Shown: positions 1 to 8,889 of the stretch, piece by piece | Position numbering within the stretch: position 1 is the stretch's first letter | How the letters are laid out: each line of letters opens with the position of its first letter | NCBI GenBank assembly: GCA_020161615.1 | Contig: JAIUPD010000004.1 | Coordinates: 332,193-396,192, forward strand | Direction of reading: 5' to 3' | Length of the DNA stretch: 64,000 bases | From: Pseudomonadota bacterium | GTDB taxonomy: Bacteria; Pseudomonadota; Alphaproteobacteria; Rhodobacterales; Rhodobacteraceae | Notes under the pieces: model-generated | What the model was told of the DNA's origin: nothing | Seen by the model: the letters and a program-made list of their open reading frames with translations, nothing else | Databases searched by the model: none | Program-made: the position numbers and the translations under genes

Positions 1-793
1 TCTTGTCGTCGAGGAACTGTTTCAGCCCGTGCTCGCGGCCCTTTTCCGGGTCCACGAAAGTCGTCTGGTCGGCCTTGGCGGTCAGGTATTCCGCCGCCTG
101 CTCCCAATCCATGTAGCGGGCGTATTTATAGGCCATGCGCGCCTGCCGCAGGACGGTCGGATTCTTGCCCAGTAGCACCTTGGCCAACTCGGTCGTGCGG
201 GCACGCAGCTGGTCGGCGGGCACGGCCTCGTTGATCAGGCCCATTTCCTCGGCCCTCCGGCCGTCGAATTTCTCGCCGGTCATGACGTAATACATCGCCT
301 TGCGGTCGCCCATCACGGTCGAGATGGCCTTCGACACCACGCCGCCCGGGATCACGCCCCAGTTGATTTCTGACAGGCCGAAGGTCGCGCCCTCATCGGC
401 AATCGCCAGATCGCAGCAGATCAGCGGCGTGAAGGCGCCGCCGAAGCACCAGCCGTTGACCATGGCGATCGTGGGCTTGGCGTAGTGGATCAGCCCCCGC
501 CATTGCCAGTAGCGGGTCGAGCGATAGGCGCGCATCCGCTCCACATCCGAGACGCCATCGGTCGCGCGGAAGAAATCCTTCAGGTCCATCCCGGCCGAAA
601 ACGCCTCGCCCACGCCGGTCAGCACGATGACGCCGCAGCGCTCATCTACCTCCAGCGCGTCGAGCGTGGCGCTCATTTCCTTGGCCAATCCCACCGACAT
701 GGCGTTGCGCTTTTCCGGGCGGTTCAGTTGCACCCAGGCGATGCCGTCTTCGAAGTCGACCAGAACGTCCTGGCCCCAGGGTTCGTTGGACAT
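1..793 (-). CDS. ech: Hydroxycinnamoyl-CoA hydratase/lyase (partial, C-terminus beyond window)
   Basis: Enoyl-CoA hydratase/isomerase superfamily (crotonase fold). It hydrates feruloyl- or p-coumaroyl-CoA and then cleaves it to the aromatic aldehyde plus acetyl-CoA in the cytoplasm. I translated the minus strand by hand from ATG at 793. The start is supported by a TAAGGAGA stop/ribosome-site overlap with the upstream aldehyde dehydrogenase. Visible motifs are LNRPEKRNAMS near residue 22, the oxyanion-hole segment SAGMDLKDFFR near residue 65, the family-typical VNGWCFGGAF near residue 110 and FGLSEINWGVIPGG. All of these also occur in known Ech/FerB proteins. About 264 codons are present and the frame is still open at base 1, so roughly the last 10-15 residues are missing. 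It is the third gene of a ferA-aldehyde dehydrogenase-ech operon and a paralogue of the gene at 8890-9738. Confidence 0.9.
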   Translation of the reverse strand, partial: MSNEPWGQDVLVDFEDGIAWVQLNRPEKRNAMSVGLAKEMSATLDALEVDERCGVIVLTGVGEAFSAGMDLKDFFRATDGVSDVERMRAYRSTRYWQWRGLIHYAKPTIAMVNGWCFGGAFTPLICCDLAIADEGATFGLSEINWGVIPGGVVSKAISTVMGDRKAMYYVMTGEKFDGRRAEEMGLINEAVPADQLRARTTELAKVLLGKNPTVLRQARMAYKYARYMDWEQAAEYLTAKADQTTFVDPEKGREHGLKQFLDDK

Positions 794-803
794 GGGGTTC
801 TCC

Positions 804-2252
804 TTAAGATTGACTGACGGTCTTGGTGACCAGATAGGCGTCCATCCCCTCGGTCCCGCCCTCGCTGCCGTAGCCGGATTGCTTGACGCCGCCGAAGGGG
901 GTTTCGGGCATGTTGATCATGACATTGTTGATGCCGAGCATCCCGGCCTCGACCCGGTCGGCCAGCGCCTGCGCGGTCGCCGTGTCGCGGGTGAAGGCAT
1001 AGGAGGCGAGGCCGAAGGGCAGGCGGTTGGCCTGATGGATCACCTCGTCCAGAGACTGGAACCGGGCGGTCACGGCGACGGGGCCGAAGGGCTCCTCGTT
1101 CATGATCCGGGCGGTGTCGGGGACATCGGTCAGGATGGTCGGCGCGAAGAAATTGCCCCGGTTGCCCAAGGCCTCGCCGCCCAGTCTGAGGCCTGCGCCG
1201 TGGTTCAGCGCATCCTCGACCAGCCCCTGCATGGCACTGATCCGGCGGGGATTGGCCAGCGGCCCCATGGTCGTGGCGGGGTCCATCCCGTCGCCAACTT
1301 TCAGCTTTTCGGCAGCGGCAGCGAAGCCCTCCACGAAACGGTCATGCACCGCCTCGTGAATATAGAAGCGGGTCGGCGCGATGCAGATCTGGCCGGCGTT
1401 GCGGAACTTCGCCCCGGCCAGCACCTGCACGGCGGCGTCCACATCGGCATCCTCGAAGATCATCACCGGCGCGTGGCCGCCCAATTCCATCGTCGCGCGC
1501 TTGACGCCCGCCTTGGCGGCCAGCACCGCCAGTTGCTGGCCGACGCCGGTCGAGCCGGTAAAGGTGATCTTGCGGATTTCCGGGGCGGCGATCAGGCGTT
1601 CGCTGACCTCGGCCGGGACGCCGCAGACGACGTTGAGCACGCCCTTCGGCAGGCCCGCATCGTCCAGCGCGCGGGCCAGTTCGATGACCGAGGCCGGGGT
1701 TTCCTCGGAGGGTTTGATGACCATGGTGCAGCCGGTCGCCAGCGCTGCCGAGATCTTGCGCGCCGGGATCACGGCGGGGAAGTTCCAGGGGGTGAAGGCG
1801 GCGACCGGGCCGACCGGCTCGCGCGTCACCATCCAGCGCATGCCGGCCACACGGGCGGGGACGATGCGGCCATAGGTCCGGCGGCCCTCGTCGGCGGTAT
1901 AGTCGAAGATATCGGCCGAGATCAGCGCCTCCAGCCGCGCCTCGGCGAAGGGCTTGCCCTGTTCCAGCGTCATCCGGCGGCCGATGTGGTCGGCGCGCTC
2001 GCGCAAGAGGGTCGCTGCCTTGCGCAGGATCATCGCCCGGTCATAGGCCGGCACCCGGCGCCAACTGGCGAAGGCCGCTTCCGCCGCCGCTGCCGCGCGG
2101 TCCAGATCCGCGGCGCTGGCATGGGGCAGCAGGCCCACCGGTTCGCCCGTCGCGGGGTTCAGCACCGGTTCGGTTACGCGGCCTTCGGTGCCCAGCCATT
2201 CACCGGCGATGAACAGCTGCAAGGGGCCGTAGCGGTCGTCGATCTTGGTCAT
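804..2252 (-). CDS. Aldehyde dehydrogenase, probable (hydroxy)benzaldehyde/vanillin dehydrogenase
   Basis: NAD(P)-dependent aldehyde dehydrogenase of 482 residues, closest in appearance to the succinate-semialdehyde dehydrogenase branch. The catalytic set is complete: PWNFP with Asn157, Lys180 in VIKPSEE, Glu256 in MELGGHAP and the nucleophile Cys290 in NAGQIC. Its position between the acyl-CoA synthetase and the hydratase/lyase (3 bp after one, 10 bp before the other) suggests it oxidises the aldehyde released by Ech, either 4-hydroxybenzaldehyde to 4-hydroxybenzoate or vanillin to vanillate. The substrate is inferred from context only; sequence alone would also fit succinate semialdehyde. 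Confidence 0.9.
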   Translation of the reverse strand: MTKIDDRYGPLQLFIAGEWLGTEGRVTEPVLNPATGEPVGLLPHASAADLDRAAAAAEAAFASWRRVPAYDRAMILRKAATLLRERADHIGRRMTLEQGKPFAEARLEALISADIFDYTADEGRRTYGRIVPARVAGMRWMVTREPVGPVAAFTPWNFPAVIPARKISAALATGCTMVIKPSEETPASVIELARALDDAGLPKGVLNVVCGVPAEVSERLIAAPEIRKITFTGSTGVGQQLAVLAAKAGVKRATMELGGHAPVMIFEDADVDAAVQVLAGAKFRNAGQICIAPTRFYIHEAVHDRFVEGFAAAAEKLKVGDGMDPATTMGPLANPRRISAMQGLVEDALNHGAGLRLGGEALGNRGNFFAPTILTDVPDTARIMNEEPFGPVAVTARFQSLDEVIHQANRLPFGLASYAFTRDTATAQALADRVEAGMLGINNVMINMPETPFGGVKQSGYGSEGGTEGMDAYLVTKTVSQS

Positions 2253-2255
2253 GGC

Positions 2256-4379
2256 TCACTCCGTCACGAAGAGGGCGTCGAGCGCGACCGCGCCCTCCGC
2301 ATGGACAACCAGCGGGTTGATATCGACCTCGAGGATCTGCGGATTGGCCCGCATCAGCGCGCCCAGCCGCACCGCCACCTCGGCCACCGCATCCACGTCG
2401 CGGGCGGGCTGACCGCGGAACGGGCCGAGCAGACGCGCGGATTTCAGCGACAGGATCTCGGCCTTGGCGCGGGCGAGGCTGACATCGGCCGGCATCAGGC
2501 GGGAATCGCGCAGCACCTCGATCCAGACGCCACCCAGACCGACCAGCACCATCGGCCCCCAGTTCGGGTCGCGCTTGGCGCCGATCACCAGTTCGAGGCC
2601 GGGCTGCACCATCTCCTCGACCAACACGCCGTCCAGCGTCAGGTCCGGCGCGGCGGCCTCAATATTGGCATGGAGCCGGTCCCATCCGGCGCGCAGCGCG
2701 GCCTCGTCCTTGAGGCCCACGATGACACCGCCCGCGTCGCTTTTGTGGCTCAGCTTGGCGGCTTGGGCCTTCAGGACCAGCGGGTAGCCGATGCGGTTGG
2801 CGATGGCGACGGCCTCGTCGGCGGTCCTCGCCATGCCGCCCTTCGGCACCGAGAGGCCCAGATCGGCGAGCACCTGCTTGCCGATATATTCCACCACCGC
2901 CCCGCCCTTGGGCAGGTCCAGTGCCGGTGCGGTCCTTGTGTCGCGATCCTCGGCGGCGACGCGGGCGGCGGCGTAATCGGCGACCAGCTTCATCGCCCGC
3001 ATGGCCCGTTCGGGCGAGCGGAAGAAGGGAATGCCGCAGGCCTTCACCTTCTCCACGAAGGCGGGCGCCAGCGGGTAATCGTCGCCGATCAGGCAGAAGA
3101 CGATGGGCTTGTCGGCCTGCTCATAGACCGGCAGCAGGTAGTCGATCTTCTTTTCCTGCATGGCGGGCGAGCCGCCGGCATGGACGCTGAGGATGATACC
3201 GACGCCCGGGTCCTTCAGCATCGCCGTGGCCGAGGTGCCGTAGATCCCGGGATTGGCAAAGCCCGTGGTGCCGATGTCGAAAGGGTTGTCGACATGGACA
3301 TAGGGCGGGACCTGTTCGGTCAGTTCGGCCGTAACCTCGGGCGTCAGCGTGGCGATGGGCAGGCCGATCGTCTCGCCGAAGTCGAAGGCGAGGCCGCGGA
3401 TCGCGCCCGAATTGGTGACGATGCCCGCGGCACCCGGGGCGGGGGCGGGGAAACGGGCGAGGATGGCGCAGGTGTCGAACATCTCGTCCAGCGTCGGCAC
3501 GCAGACCACGGCCTCGGCCCGGGCTGCGGCCAGCATCAGCGCGTGATCGCCCGCGAGCGCCCCGGTGTGGGATTCCGCCGCCTTCCGGCCCCGTTCGGAC
3601 GAGCCCGGGTGCAGCATGACGATGGGCTTGGCCAGCGCCCGCGCCCGGGCGGCGAGCGTCAGGAACCGCGCCGGGTCGCGCAGTTGTTCGACATAGACGG
3701 CGATGACGGCGATCTTGGCGTCATCGAGCGCGTGGTCGATGAAATCTTCGGCCCCCAGCAGCGCCTCGTTGCCGGTGGCCACGACATGCGAGATGGCGAC
3801 CGAGCGGGCCTGCAGCGCGAAGCGGATATTGGCCGCCGTGGCGCCCGACTGGGCGATGATCGCCACGCGTGAGCCCTGACCCACGTCATGCCTGGCGACC
3901 GGCTCGAAGGTCATTGGCACGCCGGCGACGAAATTGGTGTAGCCCATGCAGTTCGGACCCAGCAGCGCCACGCCCGCGTCAGCGCAAAGCTGCGCCAGTT
4001 CCTCCTGCGCGCGACGGCCGTCTTCGGAGGCCTCGGCAAAGCCCGAGGTGAAGATGACGATGGCGCCGACGCCCTGCGCGATACAGGCCACGACCGAGTC
4101 GCGGATCGCCTTGAAGGGCACGATCAGCACCGCGACATCGACGCCGTGCGGCAGGTCGGCCACCGATTTGACGCAGGGCCGGCCGTTGATCTCGTCGCGT
4201 GAGCGGCTGACGAGGTGGATGTCGCCGGTGAAGCCGAAAAGCTCCAGGTTCGACAGGACCCCGCCGCCCACCGAATCGCGTTCCGGCGTCGCGCCCAGGA
4301 TCGCCACCGAGCGCGGGTTGAGCAGGCGCTCGACGGCGCCCCGCGCGCTCCCCTCCGGTCTTGCAATTCCACCCATCAC
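2256..4379 (-). CDS. ferA: ADP-forming feruloyl/p-coumaroyl-CoA synthetase
   Basis: ADP-forming acyl-CoA synthetase of about 707 residues that would activate a hydroxycinnamate with CoA and ATP. Domain order: CoA-binding Rossmann domain (about 15-110, LNPRSVAILGATPERDSVGG), succinyl-CoA-ligase-like flavodoxin domains (about 150-450, with GPNCMGYTNF) and an ATP-grasp domain (about 490-705, IGYPLVLKAQAAKLSHKSDAGG). Size and layout match FerA of Sphingobium SYK-6 rather than the AMP-forming Fcs type; the assignment is supported by the downstream hydratase/lyase. The start is GTG 4379 or ATG 4376, preceded by GGGAGGGG. It is the first gene of its operon, and a TTGACA promoter carrying an operator lies 50-70 bp upstream. 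Homologues acting on other acids exist, so the substrate rests on context. Confidence 0.85.
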   Translation of the reverse strand: MMGGIARPEGSARGAVERLLNPRSVAILGATPERDSVGGGVLSNLELFGFTGDIHLVSRSRDEINGRPCVKSVADLPHGVDVAVLIVPFKAIRDSVVACIAQGVGAIVIFTSGFAEASEDGRRAQEELAQLCADAGVALLGPNCMGYTNFVAGVPMTFEPVARHDVGQGSRVAIIAQSGATAANIRFALQARSVAISHVVATGNEALLGAEDFIDHALDDAKIAVIAVYVEQLRDPARFLTLAARARALAKPIVMLHPGSSERGRKAAESHTGALAGDHALMLAAARAEAVVCVPTLDEMFDTCAILARFPAPAPGAAGIVTNSGAIRGLAFDFGETIGLPIATLTPEVTAELTEQVPPYVHVDNPFDIGTTGFANPGIYGTSATAMLKDPGVGIILSVHAGGSPAMQEKKIDYLLPVYEQADKPIVFCLIGDDYPLAPAFVEKVKACGIPFFRSPERAMRAMKLVADYAAARVAAEDRDTRTAPALDLPKGGAVVEYIGKQVLADLGLSVPKGGMARTADEAVAIANRIGYPLVLKAQAAKLSHKSDAGGVIVGLKDEAALRAGWDRLHANIEAAAPDLTLDGVLVEEMVQPGLELVIGAKRDPNWGPMVLVGLGGVWIEVLRDSRLMPADVSLARAKAEILSLKSARLLGPFRGQPARDVDAVAEVAVRLGALMRANPQILEVDINPLVVHAEGAVALDALFVTE

Positions 4380-4425
4380 GCCCCTCCCTCACGTCCCGGC
4401 TTTTCATCCTCCGGCGTGGAATGGG

Positions 4426-4450
4426 TATCAGGGAGCCGTATATCTGTCAA
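4426..4450 (-). promoter_or_regulatory. ferA promoter with embedded MarR-type operator
   Basis: Reading the minus strand, TTGACA (4450-4445) is followed after 17 bp by TACCCA (4427-4422). The spacer contains the interrupted dyad TATCAGG-GAG-CCGTATA (plus-strand 4426-4442). The same dyad type recurs at 5396-5416 and 9780-9796. A repressor bound here would block RNA polymerase. I infer that the regulator is the MarR protein encoded at 9803-10252. Confidence 0.65.
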
Positions 4451-4479
4451 CGCGCCCCCTGATGCCCCGTCGCCGGTAC

Positions 4480-5205
4480 TCAGCCGCGGCCGAGGAAGGG
4501 CATGGTCACTGGCAGGATCGTGCTTTCGTAAAGGTTAACGTCATCGGGCAGCGATGCCATCAGCACCACGACGCGCGCAACGTCCGAGGCCGCCATGGTG
4601 CCCGGCCGCGGCTGGTCGGTGATGCCCGGCACCAGCGAGCTGACGGTGGAGCCGGGGTGCACCATCGACACGGCGATGCCATGCGGGCGGCCGTCCAGCG
4701 CCAGCGAATGGGTCAGCCCCTCGAGCCCGAATTTGGTCGCGGCATAGGCGGCGGTATCCGGGCGCGGCACCTTGGCCGAGATCGAGCCCACGTTGATCAC
4801 CCGCCCGCCGCCTGCCGGGATCATGGCGCGAAAGGCGGCCCGCGCCCCCAGGAAGACCGAGGTGAGGTTGATCGCTACAACCTCGGACCAGCGGTCGAGC
4901 GTCAGGTCCACGGTGGGCGTGTGATCGGCGATGCCGGCATTGTTGACCACCAGCCGGGGCGTACCGAAGGCTGCTTCACAGGCGGCAAACAGCGCTTCGA
5001 CCTGCGCCTCGTCGGTCATGTCGGTCGGAACGGCCAGCGCCGTGCCGCCCGCGGCCTCGATCCGGGCGACCAGCGCCCCCAGCTTGTCGGCGCTGCGCGC
5101 GGCAACGACGACCCGCGCCCCCTCGGCCGCCAGCCCTTCGGCGATGGCCAGCCCGATGCCCGAGCTTGCGCCCGTCACGATGGCGATACGATCCTTCAGC
5201 AGCAT
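4480..5205 (-). CDS. SDR-family NAD(P)-dependent oxidoreductase
   Basis: Classical short-chain dehydrogenase/reductase of 241 residues. It has the N-terminal cofactor motif TGASSGIG, the NNAG motif (VVNNAGIAD), a catalytic Ser in NVGSIS and the YAATK active site (YxxxK). The start is ATG 5205, preceded by GGGAGGAACAC; a longer reading frame from 5226 lacks such a site. Overall similarity is to the YdfG/serine-dehydrogenase-like group. It lies between two copies of the hydroxycinnamate operator, so it may reduce or oxidise an aromatic side-chain intermediate, but the substrate cannot be read from the sequence. Confidence 0.85.
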   Translation of the reverse strand: MLLKDRIAIVTGASSGIGLAIAEGLAAEGARVVVAARSADKLGALVARIEAAGGTALAVPTDMTDEAQVEALFAACEAAFGTPRLVVNNAGIADHTPTVDLTLDRWSEVVAINLTSVFLGARAAFRAMIPAGGGRVINVGSISAKVPRPDTAAYAATKFGLEGLTHSLALDGRPHGIAVSMVHPGSTVSSLVPGITDQPRPGTMAASDVARVVVLMASLPDDVNLYESTILPVTMPFLGRG

Positions 5206-5670
5206 GTGTTCCTCCCTGCCTGCCATGTTTCGGCCCCGACCCCGCGACCAGAATCAGCCCGGGGGTCACGGCAATCCTCCTGCGGTTGAACGCCGGTCGC
5301 CGCGGTCCCCGCCCCCGGAGGCGATCTGCCCGCTGGATCGGCCGCAGAAGGCGCGTCATCCGATATCGTATAAATTCATGTGACAGAGTTGAAGTTATAT
5401 TCGGGAGCCGAATATACAAAAAATCTGTTGTAATACAGATATTTGCGAATGGTTTACGCGAACGTTAAGCGTGAACTCGGCACGAATCACCGCGAAAATA
5501 CCTGTTGACTGCGGGGACCTGTGCCGCATGAATGAGGGCAGGAAGCGGTCGATCGACCGGGTTCCCGTTCGGATCGTACCCCGGCAAAAGGCGGGTCCGT
5601 TCCGACGAAATCCGGGTGCGACCGCCGCCGACACCGAGCGTGCCTCAGGGAGATTGGGAGGATTGACCCT
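5206..5670. other. Intergenic region between the SDR and tctC
   Basis: 465 bp with no supported gene. It is the most AT-rich stretch of the left half around 5370-5470. It contains the operator at 5396-5416 and a perfect 14-bp palindrome CGGTCGATCGACCG at 5546-5559. A ribosome site GGGAGG precedes tctC. If transcription of tctC starts near 5425, its leader is about 245 nt. Confidence 0.6.
5396..5416. promoter_or_regulatory. MarR-type operator, best copy, with candidate tctC promoter
   Basis: Perfect inverted repeat TATATTCGG-GAG-CCGAATATA (9-bp arms, 3-bp centre). On the plus strand TTGAAG (5389-5394) lies 18 bp before TATACA (5413-5418), so the dyad again fills a promoter spacer and points towards tctCBA. 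A minus-strand TATAAC beside the dyad could equally serve the SDR gene. Two sister sites are at 4426 and 9780. Confidence 0.65.
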
Positions 5671-6663
5671 ATGAAGGACCTGCTTACCACCACCCGCCGA
5701 CAGCTGCTATCGCTGGTCGGTGCCGCAGCCATGACCGCGGCCGTTTCGGCCCCGGCGCTGGCCCAGACCGGCGATTATCCGAACCGGCCGATCACCTTCA
5801 TCTGCGCCTTCCCGGCCGGGAGCGGCGCCGACACGCTGGTTCGCTATTTCGCCAATGCGATCCAGGAAGCGACCGGCCACACCATCATCGTCGACAACAA
5901 GCCGGGCGCGGCGGGGACGATCTCGGCCGAGTATGTCGCGCGGTCGGATCCCGACGGCTATACCGTCTATGTCCATTCGGGCTTTTCCACCGCCGTGAAC
6001 TATTCGCTGTGGAACAACCCGGCCATCGACCCGCGCACCGATCTGCGCGGCGTTGCCGGGATCAACGAACAGCCCTTCTTCATCGTCGTGGGCGTCGATT
6101 CGACGATCCAGTCGATCGAGGAGCTGAACGCCTATCTGCTGGCCGAGGGCGAGAATGCGACCTATGGCACGTCGGCCACCTCGGGGCGTCTGCTGGCCGC
6201 GCAATACCTGTCCGAACTGGGCGCCACTCCGACCGAAGTGCCCTATCGCACCGGGATCGAGATGGTGCCCGATGTCGTGAACCTGGCCGTCGATTTCGCC
6301 GTCACGGACCCGGTTACCGCCATGGTGCAGGCCCGCGAAGGCCGCCTGCGCGTGCTGGCGACCGGCTCGGGCTCGCGGATGGACATTGCCCCTGACGTGC
6401 CCTCGCTGACCGAATATGGCATGACCGTGGATCAGGTCGGCGTCTGGGCCGCCTGGGTGCCCGCCGGGACGCCCGACGATGTCGTCGCCACCCTGGCGGA
6501 GATGTTCGGCACGGTGATGCAGGAGCAGGAGACGCAGGACTTCCTGCGCACGATGGGCGGCGTTCCGTGGATCGCCACGCCCGAGGAAGTCGATCAGCGG
6601 ATGCGCGAGAACGTCGAGCAGGGCGCCTTCCTCGTCGATCTGGCGCAGCTGCCGCGCAACTGA
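5671..6663 (+). CDS. tctC: TTT transporter periplasmic substrate-binding protein (TctC family)
   Basis: Extracytoplasmic solute receptor of a tripartite tricarboxylate transporter, 330 residues (usual family size). The N-terminus carries a twin-arginine-like signal (TTRRQLLSLVG, then AVSAPALAQ cleavage site). The mature protein starts with the family signature YPNRPITFICAFPAGSGADTL and continues with NKPGAAGTI. It is followed by the small and large membrane subunits in one transcription unit. Members of this Bug-type family bind many carboxylates and aromatic acids. The shared operator with the ferA operon suggests a hydroxycinnamate or another aromatic acid as ligand, which is inference. Confidence 0.92.
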   Translation: MKDLLTTTRRQLLSLVGAAAMTAAVSAPALAQTGDYPNRPITFICAFPAGSGADTLVRYFANAIQEATGHTIIVDNKPGAAGTISAEYVARSDPDGYTVYVHSGFSTAVNYSLWNNPAIDPRTDLRGVAGINEQPFFIVVGVDSTIQSIEELNAYLLAEGENATYGTSATSGRLLAAQYLSELGATPTEVPYRTGIEMVPDVVNLAVDFAVTDPVTAMVQAREGRLRVLATGSGSRMDIAPDVPSLTEYGMTVDQVGVWAAWVPAGTPDDVVATLAEMFGTVMQEQETQDFLRTMGGVPWIATPEEVDQRMRENVEQGAFLVDLAQLPRN

Positions 6664-6778
6664 CCCGGGGCGCGCGTGACCGCGCCACCTGCACGAACCG
6701 GGCGTCGGGGGGCAGGGCTCTCCGACGCTCTTGCATGAGGGGCCCGACGCCAGGGTCCAAGGCACACGGGAGGTGCTT

Positions 6779-7237
6779 TTGAGCAGAATAAAGGCAGTCG
6801 ACATCCTGGCAGGGGGATTCGTCGTACTCATCGGCGTCCTTGCCATCGTTGAATCGACCAGTTTCGACATGGGCACCTCGCGCCGCATCGGGCCGGGATA
6901 TTTCCCGTTCTACGTGGGCATGCTGATGGTCCTCCTCGGCATCGCCATCGCGGTCGAGAATCTCTGGGCCAGAACCAGCAGCGACTTCGGCTGGAGCTTG
7001 CCGCCGATGCGCTCTCCCCTCCTGATCCTTGCCGCCGTCGCCGCCTTCGCGGTGATGATCGAACGCTTCGGCATGTTTCCGTCGATCTTCGCGGCGGTGT
7101 TCCTGGGCTCGCTGGCCGATACCAACACCGCGATCTGGCAGAAGCTGGCGATCTCGGTCGCCGTGCCCGTCGTCTGCGTCGTCATCTTCAAATACGGCCT
7201 GTCGCTCAACGTCGATGTCATCCGGTGGCGGCCATGA
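6779..7237 (+). CDS. tctB: TTT transporter small membrane subunit (TctB family)
   Basis: Small integral membrane component, 152 residues, with four hydrophobic segments (about 10-28, 45-62, 85-105 and 125-145). A TTG start at 6779 is preferred because GGGAGG sits five bases ahead of it at 6768-6773; the upstream ATG at 6731 lacks such a site and would add charged residues before the first membrane segment. Its TGA stop overlaps the tctA ATG (ATGA at 7234-7237), indicating translational coupling. Confidence 0.85.
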   Translation: MSRIKAVDILAGGFVVLIGVLAIVESTSFDMGTSRRIGPGYFPFYVGMLMVLLGIAIAVENLWARTSSDFGWSLPPMRSPLLILAAVAAFAVMIERFGMFPSIFAAVFLGSLADTNTAIWQKLAISVAVPVVCVVIFKYGLSLNVDVIRWRP

Positions 7238-8757
7238 GCGATTTTGCCTCGAACCTCGCGCTGGGCTTTTCGGTCGCCTTCTCGTGGCAGGCGATGTGGT
7301 ATTGCTTCGTCGGCGTCTCGCTGGGGACCTTCATCGGCGTCCTGCCGGGGATTGGCGCGCTGGCGGCCATCGCGCTGTTGCTGCCGCTGACCTTCGGCAT
7401 GGAACCGGCGCATGCGCTGATCATGCTGGCAGGCATCTATTACGGGTCGAATTACGGCGGCTCGACTGCCTCGATCCTGCTGAACCTGCCGGGCACGCCC
7501 TCGTCCGCCGTCACCTGCATCGAGGGCTATCCAATGTCCCAGCAGGGCCGGGCGGGTGTCGCGCTGTTCATGACGGCCATTGCGTCCTTCATCGGCTCGA
7601 TCTGCGGCATGCTGATCATGGCGATCTTCTCGCCGCCCATCGCCGCACTGGCTTTCAGCTTTTCCGCGCCCGAGTTCTTTTCGCTGATGGTGCTGGGCAT
7701 GGTCGCGGCCTCGACGCTGGCCTCGGGCTCGCCCCTCAAGGGGCTGGCGATGATCGGGCTGGGGCTGATCCTGGGCATGGTCGGGCGTGACCTCTACTCG
7801 GGGCTGCTGCGCTTTTCCTATGGCGTTGATCAGCTTTACGAAGGCCTGCCGCTGGTGGCCGTCGCCCTCGGCATCTTCGGCCTGCCCGAGGTGATCAAGA
7901 ACGCGGGCCAGATCACCGGCCGCACGGTCGAGGCGCGCTCGATCTCGTTCGCGTCCATGTGGCCGACGCGGGACGACTGGCGCCGCAGCTGGGGCGCGAT
8001 GTTTCGCGGCACCGGGCTGGGATCCTTCTTCGGCGCGTTGCCCGGCACCGGCGGCTTGCTGGCCAGCTTCATGTCCTACGCCACCGAGCGCCGGGTCGCC
8101 AAGGATCCGTCGCGCTTCGGCAAGGGTGCCATCGAGGGCATCGCCGGGCCCGAGGCCGCCAACAACGCCGCCGTGCAGACCGCCTTCATCCCGACGCTGA
8201 CGCTGGGCATTCCGGGCGATATCGTCATGGCGATCATGCTGGGGGCGCTGACCATCCACGGCATCCAGCCGGGCGTCTCGGTGATCAACAACCACCCGGA
8301 CCTGTTCTGGGGGCTGCTGGTCAGCTTCCTGCTGGGCAACTTCCTGCTGCTGATCCTGAACATCCCGCTGATCGGGCTCTGGGTGCGGATCCTCGCGATC
8401 CCCTATTGGGTGCTCTATCCGTTCATCATCGCCTTCATCTGCATCGGTGTTTACAGCGTCTCCAACTCGGTCGTGGACCTCTATGTGCTGATGTTCTTCG
8501 GCGTCCTCGGCATCGTGATGAACATCCTGCGGTTCGAACCGGCGCCCCTGGTGCTGGGGCTGATCCTGGGGCCGATGCTGGAGGAAAACCTGCGCCGCTC
8601 GCTCACGCTCTATCGCGGCAGCTATACGGTGTTCCTGACGCGGCCGATCTCGGCCCTGTTCATCGGCATCGCCGTGCTGATCCTGGCCTGGACGATCTAT
8701 GGCATGTTCCGCGCCCGGGCCCGCCGCCGGGCCGCGCTGGCCGCGGGCGAGGAGTGA
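7234..8757 (+). CDS. tctA: TTT transporter large permease (TctA family)
   Basis: Large permease of 507 residues with about 12 membrane segments. It shows the TctA signatures GTFIGVLPGIGALAAIALLLP near the N-terminus (shown in part), YYGSNYGGSTASILLNLPGTP and FGALPGTGGLLASFMSYATE. The ATG at 7234 overlaps the tctB stop. A strong terminator follows 20 bp downstream. It forms the translocation path for whatever TctC delivers. Confidence 0.93.
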   Translation: MSDFASNLALGFSVAFSWQAMWYCFVGVSLGTFIGVLPGIGALAAIALLLPLTFGMEPAHALIMLAGIYYGSNYGGSTASILLNLPGTPSSAVTCIEGYPMSQQGRAGVALFMTAIASFIGSICGMLIMAIFSPPIAALAFSFSAPEFFSLMVLGMVAASTLASGSPLKGLAMIGLGLILGMVGRDLYSGLLRFSYGVDQLYEGLPLVAVALGIFGLPEVIKNAGQITGRTVEARSISFASMWPTRDDWRRSWGAMFRGTGLGSFFGALPGTGGLLASFMSYATERRVAKDPSRFGKGAIEGIAGPEAANNAAVQTAFIPTLTLGIPGDIVMAIMLGALTIHGIQPGVSVINNHPDLFWGLLVSFLLGNFLLLILNIPLIGLWVRILAIPYWVLYPFIIAFICIGVYSVSNSVVDLYVLMFFGVLGIVMNILRFEPAPLVLGLILGPMLEENLRRSLTLYRGSYTVFLTRPISALFIGIAVLILAWTIYGMFRARARRRAALAAGEE

Positions 8758-8776
8758 GCGGACCCCCATGACGGAC

Positions 8777-8809
8777 AAAAGGGCGGCAGGGTAAACCTGC
8801 CGCCCTTTT
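8777..8809 (+). terminator. Rho-independent terminator of tctCBA
   Basis: Perfect 14-bp stem AAAAGGGCGGCAGG / CCTGCCGCCCTTTT around the loop GTAAA, ending in a T run. The A/T flanks would allow function in both directions. Confidence 0.9.
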
Positions 8810-8835
8810 CAGTGGGCGCCCGGGAGAGCGATACG

Positions 8836-8866
8836 AAAAAAGGGCGGCCGGATCGCCCCGCCGCCC
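8836..8866 (-). terminator. Terminator of the second ech gene
   Basis: Read on the minus strand: GGGCGGC, an 11-nt loop, GCCGCCC, then TTTTTT. It lies 24 bp past the stop of the gene at 8890-9738. Confidence 0.8.
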
Positions 8867-8889
8867 CTGTTCGTGCCGATGGGCTGCGG

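Noticed and set aside
627-3872. A 1,081-codon open frame on the plus strand
   Set aside because: It is antisense to the aldehyde dehydrogenase and ferA genes and has the Arg/Gly/His/Gln-rich composition expected from the complement of GC-biased codons. No domain or ribosome site.
5546-5559. Perfect palindrome CGGTCGATCGACCG before tctC
   Set aside because: It is made of the frequent GATC/CGACCG words of this GC-rich genome, and has no related copy near other genes of the regulon.
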